Shown here one piece after another: positions 25,471 to 33,691 of a stretch of DNA of 64,000 nt (the first letter of the stretch is position 1; each line of letters starts with the position of its first letter). Made by a program: the position numbers and the translations under genes. The DNA lies in the NCBI RefSeq assembly GCF_039905635.1, contig NZ_CP157000.1:62001-126000 (forward strand), written 5' to 3'. The notes under the pieces were generated by a model that worked only from the letters and a program-made list of their open reading frames with translations, was not told the DNA's origin and made no database searches. The stretch comes from Microbacterium sp. ProA8 (GTDB lineage Bacteria > Actinomycetota > Actinomycetes > Actinomycetales > Microbacteriaceae).

Positions 25471-25827
25471 ATGTGGGAACAAGTAGGTGATCCCGTCAGC
25501 GTGCCGAACGTCGTCGGAATGCCCTTCCATCTCGCTGATGCTCTTGCAGCCAGCCATGGCGTCACGCTCGCCAACCCGGATCCTGATGGACCACCCATTG
25601 GCGCCATCGCATGGCGGCGCTTGGTCTACATCACGAGCCAACGTCCCTCGGCCGGCAGCACCGTTACCCGGCACTCCTCTGTCACTGTCGAAATCGTTCA
25701 GCAAGGCGACGCCGACGATATGGCTGTCCAGGGTCAGCCCGACGCTCCCCCCGCGGACGCCGCCCACGTCCACCTCGAACGCACCCAAGTCATTCAACTC
25801 AACCAAGAAGAAGATCGGAGCACGTAG
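25471..25827 (+). CDS. PASTA domain protein
   Basis: The 118-residue protein holds a PASTA-type repeat: VPNVVGMPFHLADALAASHG, the conserved opening with VxVPxxxG, then ITSQRPSAGSTVTRHSSVTV, the closing half with Q-x-P-x-x-G. PASTA domains in penicillin-binding proteins and Ser/Thr kinases bind cell-wall fragments, but this protein has neither a kinase domain nor a signal peptide or membrane helix. It may be a cytoplasmic PASTA-fold protein of other use, or a detached domain. The C-terminal 40 residues are polar and unstructured. Confidence 0.65.
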   Translation: MWEQVGDPVSVPNVVGMPFHLADALAASHGVTLANPDPDGPPIGAIAWRRLVYITSQRPSAGSTVTRHSSVTVEIVQQGDADDMAVQGQPDAPPADAAHVHLERTQVIQLNQEEDRST

Positions 25828-26031
25828 GCCGGTCGTTCCACGAGCGCCACCCTCCTATCCGGAGTCGGTCGGTCGGGCGCTGCGTGGCGGCCCGTAGGCT
25901 CGCGGGCATGACTCCGACGTACTCCCGGCCCGCCATAGCAGACCAGCCGTGGACTCCTCGAACAAGCGCCGTTTGAGTGCGGCCGAGCACGTTCGTACGC
26001 GGGTCCGTTAGCGGGCATCGGCGCCGCGAGT

Positions 26032-26340
26032 CTATTCGAAGACGACGTCCGCGAACGCGTCGACCTCGCTTCGAAGCCTTTCCGCCACCCACTCGCGGTC
26101 GCGCAGCCAACGCTGACGGTTCTCGTCAGTGTCCCAGCCTTCGAACGGATCGCAATGCTCCTCCCAGAAGGCGTACCAGCCCGCCAGATCTTCCGCGAGC
26201 TCGCCAGACAGTCCGTAGGTCTCGGGTGTCGTGGTGTATCCCACATCCCAGGTCGGCGTGGAGTTCTCCCAGAGTGGCCAGTGGTGCCCGTGATCGGGGA
26301 ACAGCCGGATCACCCGGCGTGCGGGAGGTATCTGCTCCAT
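26032..26340 (-). CDS. hypothetical protein
   Basis: I do not recognise this 102-residue protein. It is acidic and tryptophan-rich (WPLWENSTPTWDVGY, WYAFWEEHCDPFEGWD, NRQRWLRDREW), and the helical C-terminal part is typical of small cytoplasmic immunity-like or toxin-neutralising proteins, but no partner is adjacent. Coding potential is good and the frame is clean. Function is unknown. Confidence 0.55.
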   Translation of the reverse strand: MEQIPPARRVIRLFPDHGHHWPLWENSTPTWDVGYTTTPETYGLSGELAEDLAGWYAFWEEHCDPFEGWDTDENRQRWLRDREWVAERLRSEVDAFADVVFE

Positions 26341-26450
26341 CGGCAGAAGCTACCGCGCATCGGCCGGTGGTCGCTCGCTGAGTGGGCGTTAGGGGACTAG
26401 GTCAATGCAGCTATCTTCGGAATTGCTTTCTAAGTCCGATCGGGGTCACC

Positions 26451-26645
26451 GTGCTCGCCAAGTTCGCCGCCTTCTACGTGCGAGAGGGCTTCGCTTTAGG
26501 CATCTTGATCGGTGTCGTGCTCGCAGTCTTGATGCCGCAAGAGTTGCCGTTCAAGATCATCGGGTTCGTTTTCGGCGTCGTCGTGTCGCTGGCTGCATGC
26601 GCAGTTCAGTTCAATCGCGCACTCAAGCGGGAGCGCGGCGACTGA
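26451..26645 (+). CDS. small membrane protein (64 aa)
   Basis: The frame from GTG 26451 encodes two hydrophobic helices, GFALGILIGVVLAVLM and IIGFVFGVVVSLAACAV, joined by PQELPFK and followed by a basic RALKRERGD tail that should face the cytoplasm. An in-frame ATG at 26382 would add an unlikely 23-residue extension. No strong ribosome site is seen. Function is unknown. Confidence 0.5.
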   Translation: MLAKFAAFYVREGFALGILIGVVLAVLMPQELPFKIIGFVFGVVVSLAACAVQFNRALKRERGD

Positions 26646-26690
26646 TAGAGGCGCCCGTATCTCGGTCGACCAGCAGCCCATCCATGGGCG

Positions 26691-26999
26691 TTACCCGGTC
26701 GACAACCGCACGTGGATGTCGGGTTTAGTCGCTTGGCGGAGCGCTTCGCTCAATCGAGTGATCGCGGAGGCCATCGCGGAAGATCCGGCGTCCTGAAGTC
26801 CGCCCATCCCGCCGCCGTACAAGCGGAGGGCATGTCTGGCAGCGGCGCGGAGTTCGTGGGAATCGGTGATGCCGGCGAACTGCCGCTCGAGTTGCTCGGC
26901 CGAGTGACGCCGCTACGGATCTTTGTCCTGAACGGCAGCGTAGCGAAGACCCGCGATGGCGTTTGTAATCTCCTCGACGGTGTCAGCGACGGACGGCAC
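26691..26999 (-). pseudogene. small helical protein gene interrupted by an in-frame TAG
   Basis: From GTG 26999 the frame encodes VADTVEEITNAIAGLRYAAV, then meets TAG at 26915-26913. Without any shift it continues with coding-like helical sequence: SAEQLERQFAGITDSHELR, then HALRLYGGGMGGLQDAGSS and ITRLSEALRQATKPD, to TAA at 26691. The LYGGGMGG stretch recalls a small uncharacterised family (DUF6966-like) with a YGGMG motif. One nonsense mutation or base error would explain the break. The alternative reading frames here look like shadows. Confidence 0.5.
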
Positions 27000-27146
27000 G
27001 GCCCGACCATAGTCGATTCACGCCAACAACGGCAGTCCGCAAGCGGGTCCTTCGTCGCGCATGCGTCGGCATCCCGACTTCCTCCCGGCGCTCTCGCATC
27101 GACTACGTAACGAAGCCCCCCTTTGGACCCGGCGTTGCTTCACCGC

Positions 27147-27235
27147 ATGCGCATGCGCATGCGCCCAACGCGGACGCTTGCGGCTACTGCTGCGGCGGTC
27201 TATCTAGCCTCGGCCTTAGCGGGGTGTGTCTCGGT
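27147..27235 (+). pseudogene. 5' remnant of a lipoprotein gene
   Basis: From ATG 27147 the frame encodes a standard lipoprotein signal: arginine-rich start MRMRMRPTRT, a hydrophobic run, and the lipobox ALAGC. Coding-like sequence fades soon after the cysteine and a TAG follows at 27261. The rest of the gene is missing. The start is preceded by a short GCATGC repeat that also makes the ATG-CGC codons. The boundary given is approximate. Confidence 0.45.
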
Positions 27236-27425
27236 GCAGGGCTGTCCCGGCTGGGCAGGGTAGGCGACCCCCGACGACGCGGCTGACAGCGCGGACGCCG
27301 TGGGCCTGGACGGTCAGCATCCTGGTGGCGACGTCGTCGACTGACAGCCTCGAACCGGGTGCCACAAGATTGTGGCTGCGCAGCCGAAGTGCGAGAAGCT
27401 GCGTCGTGGTGATCGTGACATTCAC
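27236..27425 (-). pseudogene. 5' remnant of a winged-helix (HTH_42/YcaQ-like) protein gene
   Basis: The frame begins at GTG 27425, overlapping the stop of the WYL regulator (GTGA). It encodes ITTTQLLALRLRSHNLV and then VDDVATRMLTVQAHGV, the usual N-terminus of winged-helix DNA-binding (AlkZ/YcaQ-like) proteins, which normally run to about 350 residues. Here homology stops after about 55 residues and the frame ends at 27216 in unrelated sequence. The overlap with the regulator suggests the intact gene was once translationally coupled to it. Confidence 0.5.
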
Positions 27426-28414
27426 GGTGTCATCGATTCGACGGCGGCGCGGTAGCGTCCTGCGAGCAGATCGATGTGCGCGACGAGCTCGGGCGGATCC
27501 GCCACCGTGAAGTCGAGACCCAGCATCCCGATGTAGACGGCGATCGTCTCGTAGCTGTCAGCACCTGTCGCCAGTGCCGAGGTGTGCTCATCGAGGATTT
27601 CCACGACGCCGACGGTCGGATCGATTCGCGCCAAGACCTCTTCGGCCGGTGCGTGCACGACGATCCTGGCATGTACCCGCCATCCGGCGCCGGCGACGCC
27701 TCTCAGCACGAGAGTCGATGCATCTGCAGGCAACTCGCGAGGTGTGAATAGGCGGAAGGTGCGAGCGCTCGGATGCATGCGGTCGAGGCGGAAGGTGCGC
27801 CAGTCGTCGCGCTCGAGGTCGAACGCCACCAGGTACCAGCGACCTCGCCAGCTGACCAGGCGGTATGGCTCGACCCGACGCTTCGCGGCCTCCTCGGCGG
27901 AGCCGTTGGCGGAGAAGCGCGTGTAGCTGAATCGCAGCCACTCATGCTCCTGGATAGCCATGGCGACAGCGGTCAGCGTCTCCGCATCCACGATCGCAGG
28001 GTCTGCTCCGCGTGTCGATGGCACGGGGACCTCCGTCGCCGTGCGCAGAGCGGCGACTTTGGCGCGCACGTGGCTGGGAATGACCTGTTCAAGCTTCGCG
28101 AGCGCGCGCTGAGCGCTCTCATCCATGCCTGCCATCTGACTCGTCCCGACTGTGGCGAGTGCGATGGTCGTGGCCACAGCCTCGTCATCGTCGAAGAGCA
28201 ACGGCGGCATGTTCGCCCCGGCGCTGAGCCGGTAGCCACCGGCGGAACCATGGCGGGCATCGACCGGGTATCCGAGCTGGCGGAGGCACTCGATGTCGTT
28301 GCGGACAGTGCGTGTCGACACGCCGAGCCGCCGAGCCAGCTCGGGACCCGGCCAGTGCGGCTTGGACTGCAGGAGCGAGAGGAGGCGGAAGAGCCGCGCA
28401 GACGTTTCCAACAT
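27422..28414 (-). CDS. WYL-domain transcriptional regulator (YafY/DeoR-like)
   Basis: The 330-residue protein has an N-terminal winged helix (LETSARLFRLLSLLQSKPHW, ELARRLGVSTRTVRNDIECL), then the conserved PVDARHGSAGGYRL turn. A central WYL domain reads RRVEPYRLVSWRGRWYLVAFDLERDDWRTFRLDRM in overlapping pieces, and there is a C-terminal WCX-type extension. WYL domains sense nucleic acid or small ligands and control stress or repair genes. It is divergent from the epoxide hydrolase with 61 bases between the starts, so that gene is the natural target. It is followed by a truncated winged-helix gene. Confidence 0.9.
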   Translation of the reverse strand: MLETSARLFRLLSLLQSKPHWPGPELARRLGVSTRTVRNDIECLRQLGYPVDARHGSAGGYRLSAGANMPPLLFDDDEAVATTIALATVGTSQMAGMDESAQRALAKLEQVIPSHVRAKVAALRTATEVPVPSTRGADPAIVDAETLTAVAMAIQEHEWLRFSYTRFSANGSAEEAAKRRVEPYRLVSWRGRWYLVAFDLERDDWRTFRLDRMHPSARTFRLFTPRELPADASTLVLRGVAGAGWRVHARIVVHAPAEEVLARIDPTVGVVEILDEHTSALATGADSYETIAVYIGMLGLDFTVADPPELVAHIDLLAGRYRAAVESMTP

Positions 28415-28437
28415 TCCGTCAGAATGCCTGAACAAGC

Positions 28438-28452
28438 GGAAGTAGGTCTTCC
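28438..28452. promoter_or_regulatory. possible operator between the WYL regulator and epoxide hydrolase
   Basis: The 61-base divergent spacer contains an inverted repeat, GGAAG-5-CTTCC, centred between the two start codons. It is the only clear symmetry there and is a candidate binding site for the WYL regulator. Five-base arms can arise by chance. Confidence 0.3.
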
Positions 28453-28475
28453 TATTGCCGAAATAGCCTCACCAT

Positions 28476-29672
28476 ATGACAAACACGACGGCGTCGATGA
28501 CGCAGACCACGACCTTCCGTTCCCGCGAGGCCTCGACACCCGACGAGTCCGTTCGTCCATTCACGGTGGCGATCCCGCAGGTGGAGATCGACGATCTGAA
28601 CGACAGACTCCTCCGCACCCGATTCGCGCCCTCGGCACCCGGCGACGACTGGGCATATGGCGTTCCCACCTCGTGGATCGCCGAGCTCGTCGAGTACTGG
28701 CGCACCGAGTTCGATTGGCGTGCGCTCGAAGAGAAGATCAACGCCTTTCCCCATTTCCTCACCGAGATCGATGGGCAGCAGATCCACTTCATCCACGTCC
28801 GCTCTCGCGAGAAGAACGCGCTGCCCATCGTGCTCACGCACGGTTGGCCGGGATCGTTCCTCGAGTTCCTCGACATGATCGGACCTCTCACGGACCCGGT
28901 GGCGCACGGCGGTCGGGTAGAAGACGCGTTCGATGTGGTCATCCCCTCGGTCCCCGGCTACGCCTTCAGCTCCCCGCTCGTCGAGGGCGGGTGGTCGTCG
29001 GCCCGGGTAGCCGCGACCTGGGACACGCTGATGAAGCGTCTCGGTTATGAGCGCTACGGGGCACACGGCGGCGATGGCGGATCGCTCATCGGTCGCCAGC
29101 TCGGACTGCTGAACCCCTCCGGCCTGGTCGGCACACACGTGCTGCAGCTGTTCTCATTCCCGTCCGGAGACCCCGCGGAGTTCGAGAAGCTCAGCCAGAA
29201 AGACCACGAGTCGCTCGCCACGCTCGCCAACTTCCAGGCGCGCGCGGGCTTCTCTGCGATGCAATCCACCCGCCCGCAGACCGTGGCCCATGCCCTGTCC
29301 GACTCACCGGCCGGACTCCTCGCATGGAACGAGCTGATCGTCGGCTTTGGCGACGGCAACCTTCTCAGCCGCGACCAGGTGCTCGGGAACGTCGCGCTCT
29401 ACTGGTTCAGCAACTCGGCAGGGTCAGCTGCCCGCCAGTACTACGAAGACGCCAAAGTCACGGATCACAGCGCCCCAGCCCCGGTGAATGAGGCGCCGAC
29501 GGGCGTGTCCGTCTTCGCGAACGACTTCCGCACGATCCGGGCGTTCGCCGATCGTGAAAACAGCAACATCGTGTACTGGTCGGAGCACGATGAAGGCGGT
29601 CACTTCGCCGCGATGGAAGTACCCCTCGCACTGTCGGAGGACCTCAGAGACTTCTTCTCCGCACTCCGCTGA
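28476..29672 (+). CDS. epoxide hydrolase family protein (EHN plus alpha/beta hydrolase)
   Basis: The 398-residue protein has the epoxide hydrolase N-terminal (EHN) segment with IPQVEIDDLNDRLLRTRF, then an alpha/beta-hydrolase core: the oxyanion loop THGWPGSFLEF (residues 121-131), the nucleophile GAHGGDGGSLIG with Asp200 in place of serine as in true epoxide hydrolases, and a C-terminal EHDEGGHFAAME with the catalytic histidine. It would open epoxides to diols in the cytoplasm. The natural substrate is unknown. A perfect hairpin terminator follows the stop codon. Confidence 0.9.
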   Translation: MTNTTASMTQTTTFRSREASTPDESVRPFTVAIPQVEIDDLNDRLLRTRFAPSAPGDDWAYGVPTSWIAELVEYWRTEFDWRALEEKINAFPHFLTEIDGQQIHFIHVRSREKNALPIVLTHGWPGSFLEFLDMIGPLTDPVAHGGRVEDAFDVVIPSVPGYAFSSPLVEGGWSSARVAATWDTLMKRLGYERYGAHGGDGGSLIGRQLGLLNPSGLVGTHVLQLFSFPSGDPAEFEKLSQKDHESLATLANFQARAGFSAMQSTRPQTVAHALSDSPAGLLAWNELIVGFGDGNLLSRDQVLGNVALYWFSNSAGSAARQYYEDAKVTDHSAPAPVNEAPTGVSVFANDFRTIRAFADRENSNIVYWSEHDEGGHFAAMEVPLALSEDLRDFFSALR

Positions 29673-29680
29673 CCACAAGA

Positions 29681-29713
29681 CTGAGGCGGGCCCGTGAACA
29701 GGGCCCGCCTCAG
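29681..29713 (+). terminator. hairpin terminator after the epoxide hydrolase gene
   Basis: A perfect 13-bp stem, CTGAGGCGGGCCC with its complement, and a 7-base loop begin 8 bases after the stop codon. There is no long U tract, as is usual for high-GC actinobacteria. Confidence 0.8.
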
Positions 29714-29790
29714 CACCGTGCTGTGCTTCAAAACCCGAGGTGCACCTTCGAGATTTCAGCACATGAGTGGCTCAGCCGCCACGCTGCGGA

Positions 29791-29818
29791 CGCCCGCATG
29801 CCGGTCCTCATGCGGGCG
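29791..29818. terminator. possible second hairpin terminator
   Basis: A perfect 10-bp stem (CGCCCGCATG and its complement) with an 8-base loop lies in the gap between the epoxide hydrolase and the convergent methyltransferase gene. It may end the minus-strand fatty-acid operon, about 120 bases past its stop. Confidence 0.45.
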
Positions 29819-29941
29819 AGGAACGAAGGCCGAGCCATGTCCGCGCAACTCGGCTCGATCATGCCGGTCGACGATTAACCGTTGGTACCGGAAGCCTGGC
29901 GGAGTTGAGATGAGAACCGCAGCGACTCCGGCCGCGCGCTG

Positions 29942-31282
29942 CTATGGCGTCCACCACGGCCGCAGCGGAAGGTCGGCATCGTCGCTGTTTCCCCGGGAGT
30001 TGACGGCCAGAACGTGGTGCAACTCGATGCCGCCCGATTCGAAGGCGAGCCGTGATCCGGCCATGTAGAGGCCCCACACCTTCGCGGCGGGCAGTCCGAT
30101 CTCGGTGACCGCTTCGTCCCAGTGCTCGACGAGGTTCGCGCACCAGTCACGGAGCGTCAGTGCGTAGTGGGGGCGCAGGTTCTCCTCGTGCAGCACTTCG
30201 AGCCCGGCATCCTGTGCCTCGGTGACGATGCGACCGGAACCGGTCAGCTCGCCGTCCGGGAAGACGTAACGGTCGATGAACCCCCGCGCCGCGGGCTCGG
30301 TCTTGTTGTCACTGCGGGTGATGCAGTGGTTGAGCAGCAGGCCTCCCGGGCGTATCCGCGAGCGCAGGAAGCGGAAGTACGCCGGGTAGTTGCGCACCCC
30401 GATGTGCTCGAGCAGCCCGATGGACGACACCGCGTCGAAACCGGTCTCGGCGATGTCGCGATAGTCGCCGTACCGCACCTCAGCGTGCTCCAGCCGTTCG
30501 TCGGCGATGGCGCGCTGCGCCCACGCGGCCTGCTCCTGCGACAGCGTCACTCCGAGGGCGTGAACGCCCCGACGAGCGGCGTAGCGCACCATGCCGCCCC
30601 AGCCGCAGCCGACGTCGAGGAGCCGGTCGCCCGGCTTCAGCCGCAGCTTCTCGAACACGAGCCGGTACTTGTTCTCCTGTGCCTCCTCCAGCGAAGCGTC
30701 GAGGTGCGGGTAGCACGCGCACGTGTAGGTCATCGACGGGCCGAGCACCCACTCGTAGAAGATGTTCGAGACGTCGTAGTGGTGGTGGATCGCCTCGGCA
30801 TCGCGCGACTTGCTGTGCCGCAGGCCACCGGCGATGCGTCTCCAGCGCGGGGGCACCTCCTGCGGCGGCGGCGCGACCGGGCGCAGATGCTCGATGCCGA
30901 TCGAGCGGACGATCCGGGCCATGAGCCGCGGCGATGCTCGCGGGAACTCGAGGGTCTCGAGCGTCTTGAGCAGCTCGTATGGGTCGCCGGGGTGCACACC
31001 TCGGATGTCGAGATCGCCGGCGATGTAGGCGCGCGCGAGCCCGAGGTCGCCGAACCCGGTGACAAGATACGTCGTGCCGCGGGGTGTCTTCAGGTCAAGG
31101 GTGAAGGCCGCGTCGGGAGGGCCGGCCGTGCTGCCGTCATACGCGGTGAAGCGCAGCGGCAGCCGGCCCGCCGTGAATATCTCAAGCACCTCGGCGAGCG
31201 TGAGTTTTCTGGACTCTGCGTCGGCCGTGCCGGCCGCGTCGCCATCGGCCGAGGCATCCATCCCTTCCTTGGATGTGGTCAT
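29942..31282 (-). CDS. bfaB: cyclopropane-synthase-like fatty acid methyltransferase (BfaB/TmsB type)
   Basis: The 446-residue protein has the cyclopropane-fatty-acyl-phospholipid synthase layout: SKSRDAEAIHHHYDVSNIFY, TYTCACYPHLDASLEEAQ, then the SAM motif LLDVGCGWGGMVRYAARRG near residues 225-243 and VSSIGLLEHIG. Proteins of this branch paired with an FAD oxidoreductase methylate the double bond of oleoyl phospholipids to the 10-methylene form. Its start overlaps the stop of the upstream reductase gene by four bases, so the two are translated together. Catalytic residues look intact. Confidence 0.75.
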   Translation of the reverse strand: MTTSKEGMDASADGDAAGTADAESRKLTLAEVLEIFTAGRLPLRFTAYDGSTAGPPDAAFTLDLKTPRGTTYLVTGFGDLGLARAYIAGDLDIRGVHPGDPYELLKTLETLEFPRASPRLMARIVRSIGIEHLRPVAPPPQEVPPRWRRIAGGLRHSKSRDAEAIHHHYDVSNIFYEWVLGPSMTYTCACYPHLDASLEEAQENKYRLVFEKLRLKPGDRLLDVGCGWGGMVRYAARRGVHALGVTLSQEQAAWAQRAIADERLEHAEVRYGDYRDIAETGFDAVSSIGLLEHIGVRNYPAYFRFLRSRIRPGGLLLNHCITRSDNKTEPAARGFIDRYVFPDGELTGSGRIVTEAQDAGLEVLHEENLRPHYALTLRDWCANLVEHWDEAVTEIGLPAAKVWGLYMAGSRLAFESGGIELHHVLAVNSRGNSDDADLPLRPWWTP

Positions 31283-32658
31283 CGTCGTTGCACAGCCTTC
31301 TGATAGAGGTCGAGCAGGCGCCCGTCGGGGTCGTACCGCCTTTTCGCCGCTCGATAGTCCGCCCCGCCGTAGAGCGAGTCGAAGTCCTCCCGCGAATAGA
31401 ACGCGTCGGAGTACAGCGATTTATGCCCGTCGAGCTCGCGCACCTTCCGCTCGATCAGCCGGTTCGTCTCGCCTTCAGTCCCCCCGACCGGAACGGTCGA
31501 CCAGAAGCCGACGTTGACGTAGGTCTCGGCTGGATGCAGCGGGTAAAGCGGCCACGCGTGATGGTGGCGCAATCGCAGCGGACAGAGCCAGATGGGCGTG
31601 ATCGGCACGTTCCCGAGGAACCAGTCGACGAATTCGGCGCACCGGGCGATCGGCACTTCGACGTCCTGGATCACGCGCTCGCGCGCGGGGCGCCCGTGCA
31701 GCTTCTCGAGGCGATCGCCGATGTCGAATCGGCGTTCCAGCCGCATGAGCCTGCTGTACGTGGCGCTGCCGAGGTAGCGTCGGGGCCACACGCGACGGAC
31801 GAAGGGATGCTGCGCCCCGAACGCCGCCGAGCACCAGAACCAGTCGGTGTCCCACCGCCAGAGGTAGTCGTGGATGGTGAGCCGGTCAGCTTTCCCGACG
31901 TCGTCGTGCTGGATGGACCGGTAGTAGATGTGTCGCCCCGTGTAGTCGCTGACCGGGCCGGGCGCGGAGCTCTGGGTCCCGACGCACAGATAGCTCTCGT
32001 CGGCGCTGAACACCACGCCGTCGAGATAGTCCACTGGCACGTCGTGCAGCAGACGCGTTGCGACGATGCGGTCCATCGCCGCCATCAGATCGGCGATCGT
32101 GTGAAAGCGCACCTGCCGGAGGGTCACGAACGGCTGGACCGTCTCGAGTTCGATGCGCAGACGCACCGCGTAGCCGAGAGTGCCGTAGGAATTGGGAAAC
32201 GCCCGGTACAGGTCGGCGTGCTCGCTCGGGGATGCAGTGATCACCTCCCCTGCGCCGGTGAGGATGTCCATCTCGAGCACTGATTCATGCGGCAGCCCGC
32301 TTCGGAACGACGTCGACTCGATGCCCAGGCCCGTGACCGCGCCGCCGAGCGTGATCGTCTTCAGTTGCGGCACGACGAGGGGTGCCAGCCCGTGCGGCAG
32401 TGTCGCGGCGACGAGATCCTCGTAGGTGCACATGCCCGCGACGTCCGCCGTGCGACCCTCAGGATCGACGCGGATGACTCCCGTCAACCCCGACGTGTCC
32501 AGGCCGGGGGCGGCAGTTACCGAACGCGAACGGAACAGGTTCGAGGTGCGCTTGGCGAGCCGGACCTGCGCGTCCGGCGGCAGCGCCCAGTAGCTCTCGA
32601 GCAGCCGCCGCACGCCGGCGGCGTGCGCGGTGCGGGCGTCGGTCGCGGGTGCGGACAC
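31279..32658 (-). CDS. bfaA: FAD-binding oxidoreductase (BfaA/TmsA type 10-methylene reductase)
   Basis: The 459-residue protein is a VAO/PCMH-type flavoprotein: the FAD-binding half has VIRVDPEGRTADVAGMCTYE, then PQLKTITLGGAVTGLGIES, which is the conserved GG-GxGxxS flavin loop, and a C-terminal domain related to DWARF1/24-sterol-reductase-like enzymes (RHHHAWPLYPLHP, VNVGFWSTVP). Paired with the methyltransferase downstream it should reduce the 10-methylene intermediate to a 10-methyl branched chain, as in tuberculostearic acid synthesis. It is the first gene of the two-gene operon. Confidence 0.75.
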   Translation of the reverse strand: MSAPATDARTAHAAGVRRLLESYWALPPDAQVRLAKRTSNLFRSRSVTAAPGLDTSGLTGVIRVDPEGRTADVAGMCTYEDLVAATLPHGLAPLVVPQLKTITLGGAVTGLGIESTSFRSGLPHESVLEMDILTGAGEVITASPSEHADLYRAFPNSYGTLGYAVRLRIELETVQPFVTLRQVRFHTIADLMAAMDRIVATRLLHDVPVDYLDGVVFSADESYLCVGTQSSAPGPVSDYTGRHIYYRSIQHDDVGKADRLTIHDYLWRWDTDWFWCSAAFGAQHPFVRRVWPRRYLGSATYSRLMRLERRFDIGDRLEKLHGRPARERVIQDVEVPIARCAEFVDWFLGNVPITPIWLCPLRLRHHHAWPLYPLHPAETYVNVGFWSTVPVGGTEGETNRLIERKVRELDGHKSLYSDAFYSREDFDSLYGGADYRAAKRRYDPDGRLLDLYQKAVQRR

Positions 32659-32811
32659 AATCCCACGCTAGTCCGCGGCGGGGTTCGGGTGAAGGATCCC
32701 GCTCCCTGCCGGTCTGGTCGTTTCACAGCCAGCCCCGCGCTCGTGTCGAATTCGTTGCCGAGGTGGGCAAGTGTGGGCCCGAAGCACGACGTCGCGTGCA
32801 CCAGGGGTCGA

Positions 32812-33057
32812 TCAGCGAGCGGGTTCCCGCGGCCGTATCAGGAGCACGGATCCGAGGAGGATAAGTCCTACGAGCGTGGACCACATCGAGATCGCCATGA
32901 CCACCGCGTCGCCCGGCAGCATTGCGCACCCGGCGGAGGTGTCCTCGTAGGAACAACTGCGCCACGGCTGGAAGAAGTAGATGACCGTGATGATTCCCGC
33001 TACGACCGTGATTCCGGTGCTGACGACGATGGCGATCTTCCGCGTCCGAGCGTTCAT
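32812..33057 (-). CDS. small membrane protein (81 aa)
   Basis: The protein has a basic start (MNARTRKIA), a first hydrophobic helix (IVVSTGITVVAGIITVIYFF), an extracytoplasmic loop with two cysteines (SCSYEDTSAGCAML) that may be disulfide-bonded, and a second helix (WSTLVGLILLGSVLLI) before a basic tail. The ATG at 33057 follows GGTGAGG. It is a single gene. I do not recognise a family. Confidence 0.6.
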   Translation of the reverse strand: MNARTRKIAIVVSTGITVVAGIITVIYFFQPWRSCSYEDTSAGCAMLPGDAVVMAISMWSTLVGLILLGSVLLIRPREPAR

Positions 33058-33119
33058 GGCCTCACCGTACTGTCGTCCCGCTGGCCCGCCCGCTGGTCGG
33101 TCCCTTAGCGGGCGTCGGG

Positions 33120-33524
33120 TCACGCGAGGCGGATGAGGCCCGCTTCGGTCGGGACGAAGCCGCAGGCCTCGTAGAACGTACGCAGGTGTGGTTCGAAGTC
33201 GACGTGCAGCCAGTCGCACCCGGCCGCGAGGACCTCGGTGCGCAGCGCCTCGAGGAGAGCTCGTCCGATCCCTCGACGCTGGTGGGCGGGATCGACAGCA
33301 GTATCCAGGACGAAAGCGTGTGCGCCCCCGTCACCACAGGCGTGCACGAAGCCCACGAGCCGTTCATCGTCGAAGGCGCCGACCCAGCTGACGCCGTACC
33401 GACGAAGTCGTGCCGCCCAGGGCAGGACTGTCGGCTCGGGAGCGCCGAATGCCCGCGCGTGAAGAGCGCTCAGCTCAACGTCATCGACCGCGAACTTCAC
33501 TCTCACTTCGATCGCGCTGCTCAT
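33120..33524 (-). CDS. GNAT family N-acetyltransferase
   Basis: The 134-residue protein is a compact GNAT domain. Strand 4 and the acetyl-CoA loop read LDTAVDPAHQRRGIGRALLEAL, with the canonical Q-x-x-G-I-G, and the C-terminal motif reads HVDFEPHLRTFYEACGFVPT. The short N-terminal region (VDDVELSALHARAFGAP) is the usual substrate helix. The substrate is not known. It is upstream of and opposite to the DUF1254 gene. Confidence 0.85.
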   Translation of the reverse strand: MSSAIEVRVKFAVDDVELSALHARAFGAPEPTVLPWAARLRRYGVSWVGAFDDERLVGFVHACGDGGAHAFVLDTAVDPAHQRRGIGRALLEALRTEVLAAGCDWLHVDFEPHLRTFYEACGFVPTEAGLIRLA

Positions 33525-33691
33525 GAGCCCATCGTCGCAGAGTGGCTCGATCTACGTGGCCGCGATGGGGACCGACAAAGCCCGCAACCGGTCCTCAAGC
33601 GGGCGTTCGAGGGTTGCTTCATGGATCATTGCTAGAGGAGCGCGCATGCCCACGTGGCTGCTCGATCAGCTCCCACGAGGAAAGGATCTTG

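Noticed and set aside
27146-27164. GCATGC tandem repeat as a possible regulatory or CRISPR-like repeat
   Set aside because: There are only three short units, explained by alternating ATG-CGC codons at the start of the lipoprotein remnant.
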